From assembly GCF_003254465.1 (NCBI RefSeq), contig NZ_QDFI01000019.1, forward strand, positions 1 through 64,000: a stretch of 64,000 nucleotides of DNA. Reading direction: 5' to 3'. The DNA comes from Meridianimarinicoccus zhengii. GTDB lineage: Bacteria; Pseudomonadota; Alphaproteobacteria; Rhodobacterales; Rhodobacteraceae. The translations under genes and the position numbers were made by a program. The notes under the pieces are model-generated. The model did no database searches and was not told the origin of the DNA. It saw only the letters and a program-made list of their open reading frames with translations. Positions 1 through 8,793 of the stretch are shown piece after piece. Within the stretch, counting starts at the first letter, position 1; each line of letters starts with the position of its first letter.

Positions 1-94
1 ACCAGCGCTCCAGCGTGATCTGCGCTGAGAATCAGTAGGTTAGGAATTGTTCAGGGCGAACGCGGTAAAGCCGTAAGCCCCGGATTGCCCGGAT

Positions 95-319
95 TCAGCG
101 GTCGTTGCTTCGGATCAAATGCGCCAGCCGTGCGATCTGGAATCGTAGCGCACCAGCCAGGCTTGCGATGGACGCGCACCATACGATCCCGTCGCGCCAC
201 AGGGCCCCGGTGCCGGTCATTGCCGTTCCGGCCAGCCACAGCCCCATGACCGCGAAGACGCATGTCGAGATCACGTCGCCCGGACTGCGATGGCGGCGTT
301 GCCCGCGTTGGCGGGTCAT
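95..319 (-). CDS. small membrane protein coupled to flhB
   Basis: This 74-residue protein follows flhB, and its ATG overlaps the flhB TGA as ATGA, so it is probably translated by coupling. It has a basic N-terminus, then two hydrophobic stretches at about residues 18-36 and 43-57, and a short basic tail, consistent with a two-pass inner-membrane protein. I do not recognise a family. It appears to be the last gene of the fliK-flhB operon. The 94 bases beyond its stop, up to the window edge, hold no gene that I can support. A role in flagellar export is only suggested by position. Confidence 0.6.
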   Translation of the reverse strand: MTRQRGQRRHRSPGDVISTCVFAVMGLWLAGTAMTGTGALWRDGIVWCASIASLAGALRFQIARLAHLIRSNDR

Positions 320-1473
320 CGGACGGCTCCGGGCAACGGCTGGCCGTGCTCGTCGAGCCTGAGATCCGCGGGAAGGTCGATGTCGGGCATGTCCTCATCC
401 TCTCCGTTATCGATTCGGTAGACATGGGCCAGAACCGCCGCCACGGCCGTGTAGAGCCGTTCGGAGATTTCCATGCCGATGTCGCCCGTGAAATACAGGG
501 CGCGCGCCAGCGGCGGTGCCTGCAGCACCGTGACCCCTGCGCGGCGTGCCCGGTCGACGATGTCATGGGCCATGGCGCCCCGCCCCATGGCAAGGATCCG
601 TGGCGCCCCGGGCTGGCCATGAACATATTTCAGGGCCACCGCGAAATGCACGGGGTTGGTGATGACCGCCGTGGCATCTGGCACGTCCGCCAGCGCCTTG
701 CGGCGCGCGGCACCCTTCTGCGCGGCCTGCATCTGGAGCCGCCTGATCTGCCCCTTCAGTTCTGGCGACCCCTCGGACTGCTTGGACTCGTCCTTGATCT
801 CCTGGCGGGACATGCGCAGTTGCTTGCCCGTGCTGTGCAGTTGCCACGCCAGATCGACGCCGCCCACGATCGCGAGCGCGATGGTCAAGGCCGACAGCAC
901 ACGGATGATCCCCGTTCCAAGAAGTGCCGCCGACGCGCCCGGCGCCATGGTCGCCATACGGTCGAACGCGGGCAGCATCGGACCCAGCACCACGGCCGCG
1001 GCGGTGACCAGCAGCGACACCTTCAGCAATGCCTTGGCCAGTTCCACCAGCGCCTGCAGCGACACCATGCGCTTGAGCCCCTTCAGGGGGCTGATCTTCT
1101 CGGGCTTGAAGCCGAGCGCCTTGGGCGCGAAGATGATCCCGCCGACCGCCGCCTGTGTCAGCAGCGTCACGCCCAGCAGCGGCAGCGCGATCACCAGTGG
1201 AATGACCAGCACGTGGAATAGCCCGTTCCGCAGACGGTCAAGGATCAGCGTGTCCATCTGCGTGGCACTGTCGAACACGAAGAACGACGCCCAGTCGCCC
1301 GCGAGCTGCGGCAGCAGGCCGCGCGACAGCGCAAGGATCGCCGTGGCACCCGCGATGCCGCCGAAGACGAACATCTCCTTGGAGGTGGCGATCTGTCCGC
1401 GTTCGCGGGCTTCCTCGCGCTTCTTCGGCGTCGCTTCTTCGGTCTTTTCCTGGCCGTCCTCGCCCTCAGCCAT
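316..1473 (-). CDS. flhB: flagellar type III export switch protein FlhB
   Basis: FlhB is the inner-membrane export-gate component that switches substrate class from rod/hook to filament after self-cleavage in its cytoplasmic domain. The 385-residue product begins with the family's charged N-terminus (EKTEEATPKKREEARERGQ), followed by four membrane segments at about residues 30-210 and a soluble C-domain. At the cleavage site the sequence reads NPVH instead of the usual NPTH. The start overlaps fliR by 8 bases. The family call is certain. The altered cleavage motif is discussed in the findings. Confidence 0.97.
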   Translation of the reverse strand: MAEGEDGQEKTEEATPKKREEARERGQIATSKEMFVFGGIAGATAILALSRGLLPQLAGDWASFFVFDSATQMDTLILDRLRNGLFHVLVIPLVIALPLLGVTLLTQAAVGGIIFAPKALGFKPEKISPLKGLKRMVSLQALVELAKALLKVSLLVTAAAVVLGPMLPAFDRMATMAPGASAALLGTGIIRVLSALTIALAIVGGVDLAWQLHSTGKQLRMSRQEIKDESKQSEGSPELKGQIRRLQMQAAQKGAARRKALADVPDATAVITNPVHFAVALKYVHGQPGAPRILAMGRGAMAHDIVDRARRAGVTVLQAPPLARALYFTGDIGMEISERLYTAVAAVLAHVYRIDNGEDEDMPDIDLPADLRLDEHGQPLPGAVR

Positions 1474-2293
1474 CGGTCAGCGCCCCAAGCATGGCGGCGA
1501 CGGCCTCGTTCGCGGACAGGCCGAGATCGGACAGCGCCACCCCCAGCGTGGGCGCCCCGATAAGAAGCAGGACGATGGCGGCCATCAGCGTGACGGGAAA
1601 GCCGAACGAGAAGATGTTGAGCTGCGGCGCGGACCGCGTCAGGACACCGACGACGACGTTCACCAGCAACAGCACCGACACCGCGGGCAGCATCAGCTGC
1701 ATGCCCAGCAGGAACATGCGCCCCGCCGCCGACAGCCCGGCCGCGGCCAGCACCCCCAGCGCAAGCGGCGTGCCGGCGGGGGCGGCCGTGTAGCTGTCGA
1801 GCAGGATGTGCAGCGCCACGAGATGCCCGTCTTCGGCCAGGAACACCGCGAGAAGGAACAGCGCGAAGATCTGCGACACGACCGGAGTCTGCCCGCCCGA
1901 CGTCGGGTCGATCTGCGACGCGAACCCGAGCCCCGCGGTCGTCGCGATCCGGTCGCCCGCGATGGACGCCGCGCCGAACAGCACCGTCAGCACCAGCCCG
2001 GCCGAAAGCCCGATCACGAGTTCGGTAACGACCATGGGGACTGCGCCAAGCGTGGCCAGGGTTTCCGGGGAGGGCAGTTCGACACGGGCCATCACCGGCA
2101 GCGTCAGCACCACGGCTGCGACGATGCGCACCGGCAGCGGCACGAAGGCGCCGCCGAACAGGGGGGCCGCGATCAGGAAGGCGCCGATGCGCAGCATGCC
2201 GAACAGGAATTGCAGCAGGAGCCCGATCAGCGCCGACAGCTCCATCCCCGGAAGCGCGGACGCCGTGCCGCCGATATCGCCGAACGGGTCCAT
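1466..2293 (-). CDS. fliR: flagellar export gate protein FliR
   Basis: FliR is a polytopic core subunit of the flagellar export gate, forming a complex with FliP and FliQ. The 275-residue product is hydrophobic throughout, with about six membrane segments and the usual length for the family. The stretch around GLSAGLVLTVLFGAASIAG matches the conserved FliR core. It lies between fliQ (5 bases upstream) and flhB (overlapping), the standard fliPQR-flhB order. Confidence 0.95.
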   Translation of the reverse strand: MDPFGDIGGTASALPGMELSALIGLLLQFLFGMLRIGAFLIAAPLFGGAFVPLPVRIVAAVVLTLPVMARVELPSPETLATLGAVPMVVTELVIGLSAGLVLTVLFGAASIAGDRIATTAGLGFASQIDPTSGGQTPVVSQIFALFLLAVFLAEDGHLVALHILLDSYTAAPAGTPLALGVLAAAGLSAAGRMFLLGMQLMLPAVSVLLLVNVVVGVLTRSAPQLNIFSFGFPVTLMAAIVLLLIGAPTLGVALSDLGLSANEAVAAMLGALTDG

Positions 2294-2297
2294 CCCG

Positions 2298-2564
2298 CTA
2301 GCGCAGCGTCGCGATGGTTTCGAAGACGTAGCCGAAGTAATCGGTCATCGTCGTCAGCATGAAGCCGGAAAAGAATGCCATCGTCATCAGCACGATGGCC
2401 AGCTTCGGCACGAAGCTCAGCGTCGCCTCGTTGATCGAGGTCGCCGCCTGAAGCACCCCGACGATCAGCCCGACCACCAGCGCCACGCCCAGCACCGGCC
2501 CCGCCGTCAGCAGGATGTTCCAGTAGGCGAGTTGCAGATGCTCGATATTGGCGTCGAAATCCAC
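2298..2564 (-). CDS. fliQ: flagellar export gate protein FliQ
   Basis: FliQ is a small two-helix hairpin subunit of the FliPQR export gate. The 88-residue product has hydrophobic segments at about 15-37 and 52-72 separated by a polar turn (QAATSINEATLSFVPK), the family signature. The reading frame opens with GTG, three bases after the fliP stop. No in-frame ATG is positioned to give a normal length. Confidence 0.95.
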   Translation of the reverse strand: MDFDANIEHLQLAYWNILLTAGPVLGVALVVGLIVGVLQAATSINEATLSFVPKLAIVLMTMAFFSGFMLTTMTDYFGYVFETIATLR

Positions 2565-2567
2565 GGC

Positions 2568-3302
2568 CTAGCCCCCGATGAAGCTGCTGGCGAGCGACCC
2601 CATGGTCAGCGCCCAGCCATCGACCAGCACGAACAGGAGCAGCTTGAAGGGCAGGGAGACGAGCATCGGCGACAGCATCATCATCCCGAGCGCCATGAGG
2701 ATCGACGCGATGACCATGTCGATCACGAGAAATGGCAGGAACAGCAGGAAACCAATCTGGAACGCGGTCTTGAGCTCCGACGTCATGAAGGCGGGCAAAA
2801 GCACGGACAGCGGCACGGTTTCGTCCTCGGCATAGGGCGCGTGCCCGGCGAGATCGGCGAACATCAGCAGGTCGTTCTGACGGGTGTTTTCCAGCATGAA
2901 GGCCGACATGATGCTGCGCCCGCGCGACAGCGCCTCGCCCGCCGGCAGCGTGCCGTCCAGATACGGCGATGCGGCCGTGTCGTAGATCTCGCTCAGGACG
3001 GGCTGCATGACGAAGAAGGACAGGAACAGCGCGATGGCGATCAGCACCTGGTTGGGCGGTGTCTGCTGCGTGCCAAGCGCCTGGCGCAGGATCGACAGCA
3101 CGATGATGATCCGCGTGAACGCGGATGCCCCGAGCACGAGCGATGGCAGCACCGTCAGCGCGGTCATCAGCGCGAGGATCTGCAACGACAGGCTGTAAGT
3201 GGTCCCGTCCGCGCCTTGTGTCAGTTCAAGCGCAGGCATCCCCTGCGCGCTGGCCGTGCCGGTACCGACGAGCGTGACAAGGATCGCAAGGGCGCGGATC
3301 AT
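2568..3302 (-). CDS. fliP: flagellar export gate protein FliP
   Basis: FliP is a core subunit of the export gate in the inner membrane. The 244-residue product starts with a cleavable-looking signal sequence (to about residue 19). It then has four membrane segments and a large periplasmic loop, as in other FliP proteins. Conserved blocks include LPSLVLGASAFTRIIIVLS and FLPFLVIDMVIASILMALGMMMLSP. Its ATG overlaps the fliO TGA as ATGA. Confidence 0.97.
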   Translation of the reverse strand: MIRALAILVTLVGTGTASAQGMPALELTQGADGTTYSLSLQILALMTALTVLPSLVLGASAFTRIIIVLSILRQALGTQQTPPNQVLIAIALFLSFFVMQPVLSEIYDTAASPYLDGTLPAGEALSRGRSIMSAFMLENTRQNDLLMFADLAGHAPYAEDETVPLSVLLPAFMTSELKTAFQIGFLLFLPFLVIDMVIASILMALGMMMLSPMLVSLPFKLLLFVLVDGWALTMGSLASSFIGG

Positions 3303-3583
3303 TGGGGCGCCTCCGCCGACGGGACGGGCCCTTTGGGCAGCGGGGTGGCCTGTGCCACGCCCCGCCGGGCGCTGAGAACAAGATAGTCGCGGTCGTCGAT
3401 CCGCAGCATGATCGCGCGTTCACCGGGGCCGATGGCCGTGACCTCGATCACCTGCATCCGGCGCCCGGCATGAATGCGGCTGCGCAAGGCACCGCCGCGC
3501 GCCCGCACGACGACGGCCACCGCCACGAGCAGGCCGAGAAAGACCGCGACGGTCAGGATCTGGTCGGTGGTCAGAAGGTCCAA
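3299..3583 (-). CDS. fliO: flagellar export accessory protein FliO
   Basis: FliO is a bitopic membrane protein that helps assemble FliP. The 94-residue product has one membrane segment (about residues 9-28), a basic cytoplasmic stretch (RARGGALRSRIHAGRR) and a beta-rich domain (MQVIEVTAIGPGERAIMLRI) typical of FliO. The frame opens with TTG, since no ATG is available. A 54-base gap separates it from fliN. That gap holds a possible -24/-12 promoter at 3620-3635. Confidence 0.85.
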   Translation of the reverse strand: MDLLTTDQILTVAVFLGLLVAVAVVVRARGGALRSRIHAGRRMQVIEVTAIGPGERAIMLRIDDRDYLVLSARRGVAQATPLPKGPVPSAEAPQ

Positions 3584-3619
3584 GACGATGTTTCCCGTGT
3601 CAGGCAGACACGGCGACGT

Positions 3620-3635
3620 TGCATGTATCGTGCCA
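3620..3635 (-). promoter_or_regulatory. possible internal sigma-54 promoter before fliO
   Basis: Read on the minus strand the sequence is TGGCACGATACATGCA, a full -24 box and a -12 box with one change (ATGCA for TTGCA) at the correct 5-base spacing. It sits in the only non-coding gap of the fliM-flhB run, with a predicted start near 3609, 26 bases before fliO. No transcript data support it. Confidence 0.4.
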
Positions 3636-3637
3636 GA

Positions 3638-3949
3638 TCAGACCGACTGGGCGCGTTCCTTCGGGTCCACGATGTCGCCGAATCGGATGCCGAAGCGTTC
3701 TCCGACGATCACCACCTCGCCCTTGGCGATCGGCGTGCCGTTGACGAGGATATCGAGCGGGTCGCCGGCCAGCCGGTCGAGCTCCACGACCGACCCTTCG
3801 CTCAGGCGCAGAAGCTCGCGGATCGTAATTTCGGTGCGGCCCACTTCGACCGTCATGCGGACCTTGATGTTTTCCAGCGCCTTCAATCCTGCGCCGTCGA
3901 CGGCGTCGCTGTCGTCGGGCAAGGCGGGATGGTGACCTGCGTCGTCCAT
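3638..3949 (-). CDS. fliN: flagellar motor switch protein FliN
   Basis: FliN forms the lower C-ring of the flagellar switch together with FliM. From the chosen ATG the product has 103 residues, nearly all of it the SpoA/SPOR-like C-ring domain. The signature motifs VRMTVEVGRTEITIRELLRL and GTPIAKGEVVIVGERFGIRF are clear. I chose the ATG at 3949 because GAGGAG lies ten bases upstream. An ATG at 3967 would add six residues but has a poor ribosome site. The gene follows fliM in the usual order. Confidence 0.94.
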   Translation of the reverse strand: MDDAGHHPALPDDSDAVDGAGLKALENIKVRMTVEVGRTEITIRELLRLSEGSVVELDRLAGDPLDILVNGTPIAKGEVVIVGERFGIRFGDIVDPKERAQSV

Positions 3950-3975
3950 GGCTTTCGGGCTCCTCATTCCGGTTG

Positions 3976-4938
3976 TCAGGTTTCGTGCCGTCGGCCGAGG
4001 CTGACGGCGGCGCGCCCGGCCTGCTCGCCGATCTCGACGTCGAAAACGGGCTGGCCATCGACCAGCGCCATGGGCATCGGTGCGAGATCGACCGCCACGA
4101 AGCCGCCCGGCCGTGCGCGCATCAGCTGCCCCAGCGCGATCTCGGGTTGTGCCAGCTGTGCGCTCAGCGTCAGCGGGACGGACAGGATCGCTTCGCGCAG
4201 GCGGGCCCGCCACGTCGTGTCCTCGTCCACCAGTTCCGACTGCATCCGCGACCGAAGCTGCGCCGCGATCGGGCGGAAGGATTGCAGCGGATAGATCACG
4301 TCGAAATGCGCGGGATCCGTGTCGGGCAACTGCACCATGAACGAACAGTTCACGATCATCTCGTTGGCTTCGACGAAACTGGCGAATTGCAGGTTCTCTT
4401 CGCGGCTCTGCACGGTGAACTGCACCGGAAGCAGGTCGCGCCAGGCCACTTCGAGCGCCCGGTTGAGCCCCGCCGTGACGAGTTCGATCACCCGCTGTTC
4501 GGTGGCCGTGAACTCGTTGCGGCGGTTGGGCAGATACCGGACCGCGCCCCCGTAATACGCCTCCGTCAGAAGCGACACGAAGGCGGGCGGAACCATCACG
4601 AGCTGGCTGCCGCGAAGCCCGTGCATGCGGCTGATCGTCAGGCTGACGAAGTTTTCCAGCTCATCGCTGTAGTCGGCGAACTTCTTGATTTCCGGCGGAA
4701 AGGCCGAGATCCGCGGGGCCAGCCGGATCATCGGCAGGAACACCGCCCGCGCGATCCGGCAGAAGCGTTCGTTGACCATCTTGAGCGCGTGCAGATCGCC
4801 CATCACGGTCATGTCGTTCTGGCCAAAACTGTAGGGCCGGGTGCCGTCCGCGTCGACGGTGTCCTGGTCCTTGTCCATCAGCCCGCCGAAAAGGGCTGCC
4901 ACCTCGTTTGACGAGAGCTTGTGCGGCTTGGGCGCCAT
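3976..4938 (-). CDS. fliM: flagellar motor switch protein FliM
   Basis: FliM links phosphorylated CheY to switch rotation. The 320-residue product has the N-terminal CheY-binding peptide in the form SNEVAALFGGLMD (about residues 9-21; the usual form is close to EIDALL). The FliM middle domain follows at about 45-230 and a C-terminal SpoA domain at about 240-315. It starts eight bases after the fliL stop. Confidence 0.96.
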   Translation of the reverse strand: MAPKPHKLSSNEVAALFGGLMDKDQDTVDADGTRPYSFGQNDMTVMGDLHALKMVNERFCRIARAVFLPMIRLAPRISAFPPEIKKFADYSDELENFVSLTISRMHGLRGSQLVMVPPAFVSLLTEAYYGGAVRYLPNRRNEFTATEQRVIELVTAGLNRALEVAWRDLLPVQFTVQSREENLQFASFVEANEMIVNCSFMVQLPDTDPAHFDVIYPLQSFRPIAAQLRSRMQSELVDEDTTWRARLREAILSVPLTLSAQLAQPEIALGQLMRARPGGFVAVDLAPMPMALVDGQPVFDVEIGEQAGRAAVSLGRRHET

Positions 4939-4946
4939 GTCCGGTC

Positions 4947-5507
4947 CTATTGCATCACGAAGGTGGAAAAGAACACGTCCTCGACGCCGCCGAACCCTTC
5001 GAGCCGTTCGAGCCGCGCGTTGATCGCGTCACGGATCGCGGCCGCGAGGCGGTCGCGGCCCTCCTTGCCCTCGATGTCGGTCTCCGAGAAGCCGCTGATG
5101 ATCGCCAGCATGTCCGACCGCAGGGCGACCGTATGGGTCTGCACGTTGTCGAGAACCAGCTTGTCGTATTGCGTTGATACGCCGATGCCGATCTGCAGGA
5201 ACCGCCGCGATCCGCGCAGATTGGTGGTCAGAGGTTCCGGGAATTCGTAGTACTGCGTGAGAAACGCATCCTGCGTGGGCAGATCGCGCGGGACCCGTTC
5301 CGGTTCCGGGTCGCCCGCGTCCTGTGTCGGCGCGGTCTGGCCGAGCAGGCGTTCGACCTCTTTTCCCGGGGATACCTGCTGTTTCGAGAAGACATAGCCG
5401 CCCGCGAAACCGCCCCCCACGAGCACAAGCCCGCCCACCACCATCCCGAGAAGGCGCAGATTCCCGCGCCGAGATCTTGCCGACCGGTCGGCCACCGCTT
5501 CAACCAT
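4947..5507 (-). CDS. fliL: flagellar stator-associated protein FliL
   Basis: FliL is a single-pass inner-membrane protein that surrounds and supports the MotAB stator. The 186-residue product has a basic N-terminus and a membrane helix at about 17-40. A periplasmic domain follows, ending in the FliL C-terminal pattern (GREGRDRL...INARLERLEGFGGVEDVFFSTFVMQ region). The ATG at 5507 is preferred because AGAGGTG lies six bases upstream. A GTG at 5516 would add three residues. A second FliL-like protein is encoded at 25966-26472. Confidence 0.92.
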   Translation of the reverse strand: MVEAVADRSARSRRGNLRLLGMVVGGLVLVGGGFAGGYVFSKQQVSPGKEVERLLGQTAPTQDAGDPEPERVPRDLPTQDAFLTQYYEFPEPLTTNLRGSRRFLQIGIGVSTQYDKLVLDNVQTHTVALRSDMLAIISGFSETDIEGKEGRDRLAAAIRDAINARLERLEGFGGVEDVFFSTFVMQ

Positions 5508-5519
5508 TATCGTCACCTC

Positions 5520-6917
5520 TCATGCCAGAAGATCGACCAGACCGGCGCGGCGTGGCGCGACCGCGCGCATGTCCGCCCCATCCGCCGGTGCCTCCGCCGC
5601 CGCGGCGGCGCCACGTGTCGTTTCCCGACCAGGTCCTTGCCCCCCCAGCCCGGGACCGCTGCCGGTGCCTGCCCTGTGGTCGCCAAGGCTCAGCCCCGAC
5701 TGGCCCAGAAGTTCTGCCAGCTTGCCCTGCTGGTCGTTGAACAACCGCGCGGCCTCGGGCGTTTCGGTCACGATCGCGACCGACGCCGCGGTATCGCGCA
5801 GATCTATCCGCACCGTCAGCGATCCGAGATTGCGCGGCGTGAGGGTCAATTCGATTTCGTCGATCCCCGCCGGGACGCCGCTGCCGATCCGCTCCACCAG
5901 CCGGTTCATCCAGTCGGCAGCCTCGGTCTGCAACAGGAACGGTGCGGGCATAGGTCTGCCGGTCGGGTCCGCCAGGGGCTGGGCCATGGCGGGCGATGGC
6001 GCGGGGCTTACCGGGCCGGGGGCCTGTGCCGTGTTCGGTACCGTGGCGGCCTGGCCTGGGGCGGGGCCTGGGGCGCCCGTGTCGGATCCGCCGTCCCGGA
6101 CCGGATCGGATGTCGCGGCGATGGCTGCCGTTTCCGCGGGCCGCGGCCCGGTGGCGGCACCGGTGCCGGTATCGCGCGGCGTGGTCCCGTGGGCGGCGGG
6201 TGCCGACACTGCTTCGCCGTCGACCTCAGTGGGCGGCATGTCGGTGGGCGTGGCGGAATCCAATGGGCGCGTGGAAACCCGACCGTCCGCTGGGGCAGTC
6301 TGCCCACCCGATGCCGGTATCGCGGGCATATCGGGTCCGTCGCCGGGTGATCGTGCCGCTGCCGTGCCGGCTGCCGTGCCGGTGCCGCGCGGCATCCCCG
6401 CGGTGGCGAGCGTACTTGCCATGGCTTGGTCGGGCGCGGGCCCTGCGCTGTCGCCCGCGGCCGTCGTTGTGCGCGGCGGCGTCCTTCCGGCCGGCAGGCC
6501 TTGCGTCACAAGTTGGCTTGGGATCGTCTCATCCGGTTGTGCTGCCGCTGCCGCGTCGCCGGGAGGCGCCAGTTGGTGCGGCGCATCGGCGGACACGGGC
6601 GCGGCGACCGGGTCGTCCGGCGCGGCGTCGGCCTGCGGCGTGGTGTGGGTCTCGCCGTCCTCCATCCGTTCCGTGTCCGATGCCGGTGCGTCGGCTTGGG
6701 CGGCAGTCGCTGTGCTCGCATCCTGCGCGTGCGGGGCGCCGGCGCGGTCCGGCCACCGCGTGTCCGAAGCCGGGCGCGCATCGTCGCGCAGGGCCGCGAA
6801 GATGTCGGCAAAGCCATCCCGCTGTGCCGTGTGTCGCCGGGCGGGTGCACCGTCGGTCGCGATCGGTGGGGTCGCCTCGGGCGGCCGCCGGGGCGCAATG
6901 TTGGACAGCTCAATCAT
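5520..6917 (-). CDS. fliK: flagellar hook-length control protein FliK
   Basis: FliK is the secreted molecular ruler that sets hook length and triggers the FlhB substrate switch. From the ATG at 6917 the product has 465 residues. Residues 1 to about 330 are low-complexity, rich in Ala, Pro, Thr and Asp. The C-terminal domain (about 335-430) carries the FliK signature IDEIELTLTPRNLGSLTVRI with a LAELLGQSGLSLGDH segment. It is the first gene after a near-perfect sigma-54 promoter at 6994-7009. Confidence 0.9.
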   Translation of the reverse strand: MIELSNIAPRRPPEATPPIATDGAPARRHTAQRDGFADIFAALRDDARPASDTRWPDRAGAPHAQDASTATAAQADAPASDTERMEDGETHTTPQADAAPDDPVAAPVSADAPHQLAPPGDAAAAAQPDETIPSQLVTQGLPAGRTPPRTTTAAGDSAGPAPDQAMASTLATAGMPRGTGTAAGTAAARSPGDGPDMPAIPASGGQTAPADGRVSTRPLDSATPTDMPPTEVDGEAVSAPAAHGTTPRDTGTGAATGPRPAETAAIAATSDPVRDGGSDTGAPGPAPGQAATVPNTAQAPGPVSPAPSPAMAQPLADPTGRPMPAPFLLQTEAADWMNRLVERIGSGVPAGIDEIELTLTPRNLGSLTVRIDLRDTAASVAIVTETPEAARLFNDQQGKLAELLGQSGLSLGDHRAGTGSGPGLGGQGPGRETTRGAAAAAEAPADGADMRAVAPRRAGLVDLLA

Positions 6918-6993
6918 GGGCCATGCCCCGGTCGGGTCCCGGCTGGAGGGAGGTTGCGGATATCCCGAAGCGTCGGCTTCGCACCCACGTCCC

Positions 6994-7009
6994 TGCAAGT
7001 CCGGTGCCA
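6994..7009 (-). promoter_or_regulatory. sigma-54 promoter of fliKLMNOPQR-flhB
   Basis: The minus-strand sequence TGGCACCGGACTTGCA matches the -24/-12 consensus exactly (TGGCAC, five bases, TTGCA). It lies in the 125-base gap between fliJ and fliK. The predicted start near 6983 leaves a 66-base leader before fliK. Confidence 0.85.
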
Positions 7010-7042
7010 AGATCGTAGCCGTGCCATGTGACCCGAATGCGA

Positions 7043-7465
7043 TCAGATGGCGGCGGCGTTGCGGCGCGGGGCATGGTCGGCCTGCCGTCTCGCATCCGCC
7101 ATGTCGCGGGCTTCACGCCGTGCGGCGTCGGCCCGGTCTTCGTACAGGCCGCAGCGATGTTCCGCCTGTGCCAGCTTCGCGCGCGCAGCGACCAGTTCGC
7201 TTTCGAGCCGCAAGACATGGTCGCGTGTCCGGTCGAGATGGCATGCGAGTTCGGACCCCATCCAGTGCGCCGCGATCATGTCGGCCTTGGTCCGCACCCG
7301 GTCGAGCCCATCCTTCGTTTCGGCCAGAAGATCGCCGAGGCGGTCCATCGTGGCCGTCATGTCGGCGCTCTGGCGGGCGGTCGTGCGGGTGGTTGCCGCC
7401 ATGGCCGCGAGGCTGATCTTCTGCTTGCGGGCCATCAGATCATAGAGGCGTTGCTTGCGGGTCAT
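7043..7465 (-). CDS. fliJ: flagellar export chaperone FliJ
   Basis: FliJ is a coiled-coil subunit that connects the FliI ATPase ring to FlhA. The 140-residue product is almost entirely charged helix with heptad character (for example RTRDHVLRLESELVAARAKLAQAEHRC) and no membrane segment, as expected. Its ATG overlaps the fliI TGA (ATGA). Sequence conservation in this family is low, so the call leans on length, helix content and position in fliEFGHIJ. Confidence 0.85.
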   Translation of the reverse strand: MTRKQRLYDLMARKQKISLAAMAATTRTTARQSADMTATMDRLGDLLAETKDGLDRVRTKADMIAAHWMGSELACHLDRTRDHVLRLESELVAARAKLAQAEHRCGLYEDRADAARREARDMADARRQADHAPRRNAAAI

Positions 7466-8793
7466 CCGGCGTCTCCCATGAGTTCGAGAAGTTGTTCCCG
7501 GCTTTCGGCGAAACCGGCCTGTTCGTGTTCGTCCTGCCGCAGCAGGCGCGTGATGCCCGGCCAGAGCGCGATGGCGGCATCGAGCCCGGCATCCTGTCCC
7601 GCGCTGTAGCCGCCCATGAGCATCAGGTCCCGGTTGTCCATGTAGTCGGCCACGCAGGCCCGCAGCTTGCGGGCTGCCTCGCGGTGATCCCGGTCGACCA
7701 CGTCGTTCATCACGCGGCTGACCGATTGCGGGATGTCGATGGCGGGATAGAGCCCCATCTGGGCCTGCTTGCGCGACAGCACGAGATGCCCGTCGAGGAT
7801 CGCGCGCGCCCCGTCCACCACCGGATCGTTCGTGTCGTCCCCGTCGGCGAGGATCGTGTAGAACGCGGTGATCGCCCCTTCGCCCGGCAGACCGGGCCCG
7901 GCGCGTTCCAGAAGCTGCGGGATCATGGATACCACGGAAGGCGGATAGCCCTTGGCGGTGGGTTGTTCGCCCAGGGCCAGGCCGACCTCGCGTTTCGCGT
8001 GGGCCACGCGCGTCAGACTGTCCATGATCAGCAGCACCTGCTTGCCCTGCGCGCGGAAATACTCGGCGACGGCGGTGGCGCGCTGCGCGCCGCGCAGTCG
8101 CAGCAGCGGCGAGCGGTCGGCGGGCACGGCCACGATGCAAAGCCGCGCCGCCGCCTCGCCGGTCATCACGTGGCTGACGAAGGCGCCGACCTCGCGGGCG
8201 CGTTCGCCGATCAGGCCGACGACGATCACGTCGGCCGTGGTGTTGCGGGTCATCATCTCGATCAGGACGGACTTGCCGACGCCGGACCCGGCGATGATGC
8301 CCACGCGCTGCCCGCGCCCGACGGTCAGGGCGGCGTTGATGGCGCGCACCCCGACATCGAGCGCGGTATCCACGGGCGTGCGCTTGAGCGGGTTCATGGT
8401 CCGCCCCGCAAGCGGCCAGCGATCCGGCGTGAAGGGCGGCGGCAGGTCGTCGAGCGGGCTTCCGTCGGCGTCCAGCACGCGCCCGAGCAGGCCGGGCCCG
8501 ACCGGCACGTCTCCGCCATCCGACACGAGCCGCACCTCGGCGCCCGCGACGATGCGTGCGCCGGGCTGGTCGAGAAACAGAAGGTTGCGCCCTTGCGAGA
8601 AGCCCACCACCTCGCCCGCGACGGTGTCGCCGTCGCTTGTGTCGATGCGGCACTGGCTGCCGGGCGGTGCGGGAAACCCCGCACATTCCAGGATCAGCCC
8701 GTCGTAACGCTGCACCCGCCCGGACCATTCCGGGGTGGGCATCACGGCGGCGGCACGCAGCTCGGCGGTCAGCCTGTCGGTAAGGCGGGTCAT
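7462..8793 (-). CDS. fliI: flagellum-specific ATPase FliI
   Basis: FliI is the ATPase of the flagellar type III export apparatus. The 443-residue product is normal length. It has a beta-barrel N-domain, a Walker A motif GIIAGSGVGKS (about residue 163-173), a Walker B strand VLLIMDSLTR and the catalytic-domain signature GYPPSVVSMIPQLLERAG. Its ATG overlaps the fliH stop (ATGA). Confidence 0.97.
   Translation of the reverse strand: MTRLTDRLTAELRAAAVMPTPEWSGRVQRYDGLILECAGFPAPPGSQCRIDTSDGDTVAGEVVGFSQGRNLLFLDQPGARIVAGAEVRLVSDGGDVPVGPGLLGRVLDADGSPLDDLPPPFTPDRWPLAGRTMNPLKRTPVDTALDVGVRAINAALTVGRGQRVGIIAGSGVGKSVLIEMMTRNTTADVIVVGLIGERAREVGAFVSHVMTGEAAARLCIVAVPADRSPLLRLRGAQRATAVAEYFRAQGKQVLLIMDSLTRVAHAKREVGLALGEQPTAKGYPPSVVSMIPQLLERAGPGLPGEGAITAFYTILADGDDTNDPVVDGARAILDGHLVLSRKQAQMGLYPAIDIPQSVSRVMNDVVDRDHREAARKLRACVADYMDNRDLMLMGGYSAGQDAGLDAAIALWPGITRLLRQDEHEQAGFAESREQLLELMGDAG

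Noticed and set aside
656-2362. 568-codon plus-strand frame opposite flhB and fliR
   Set aside because: It is the complement of two certain flagellar genes; its product is Arg/Gly/Ser-rich and patternless, as expected for antisense frames in GC-rich DNA.
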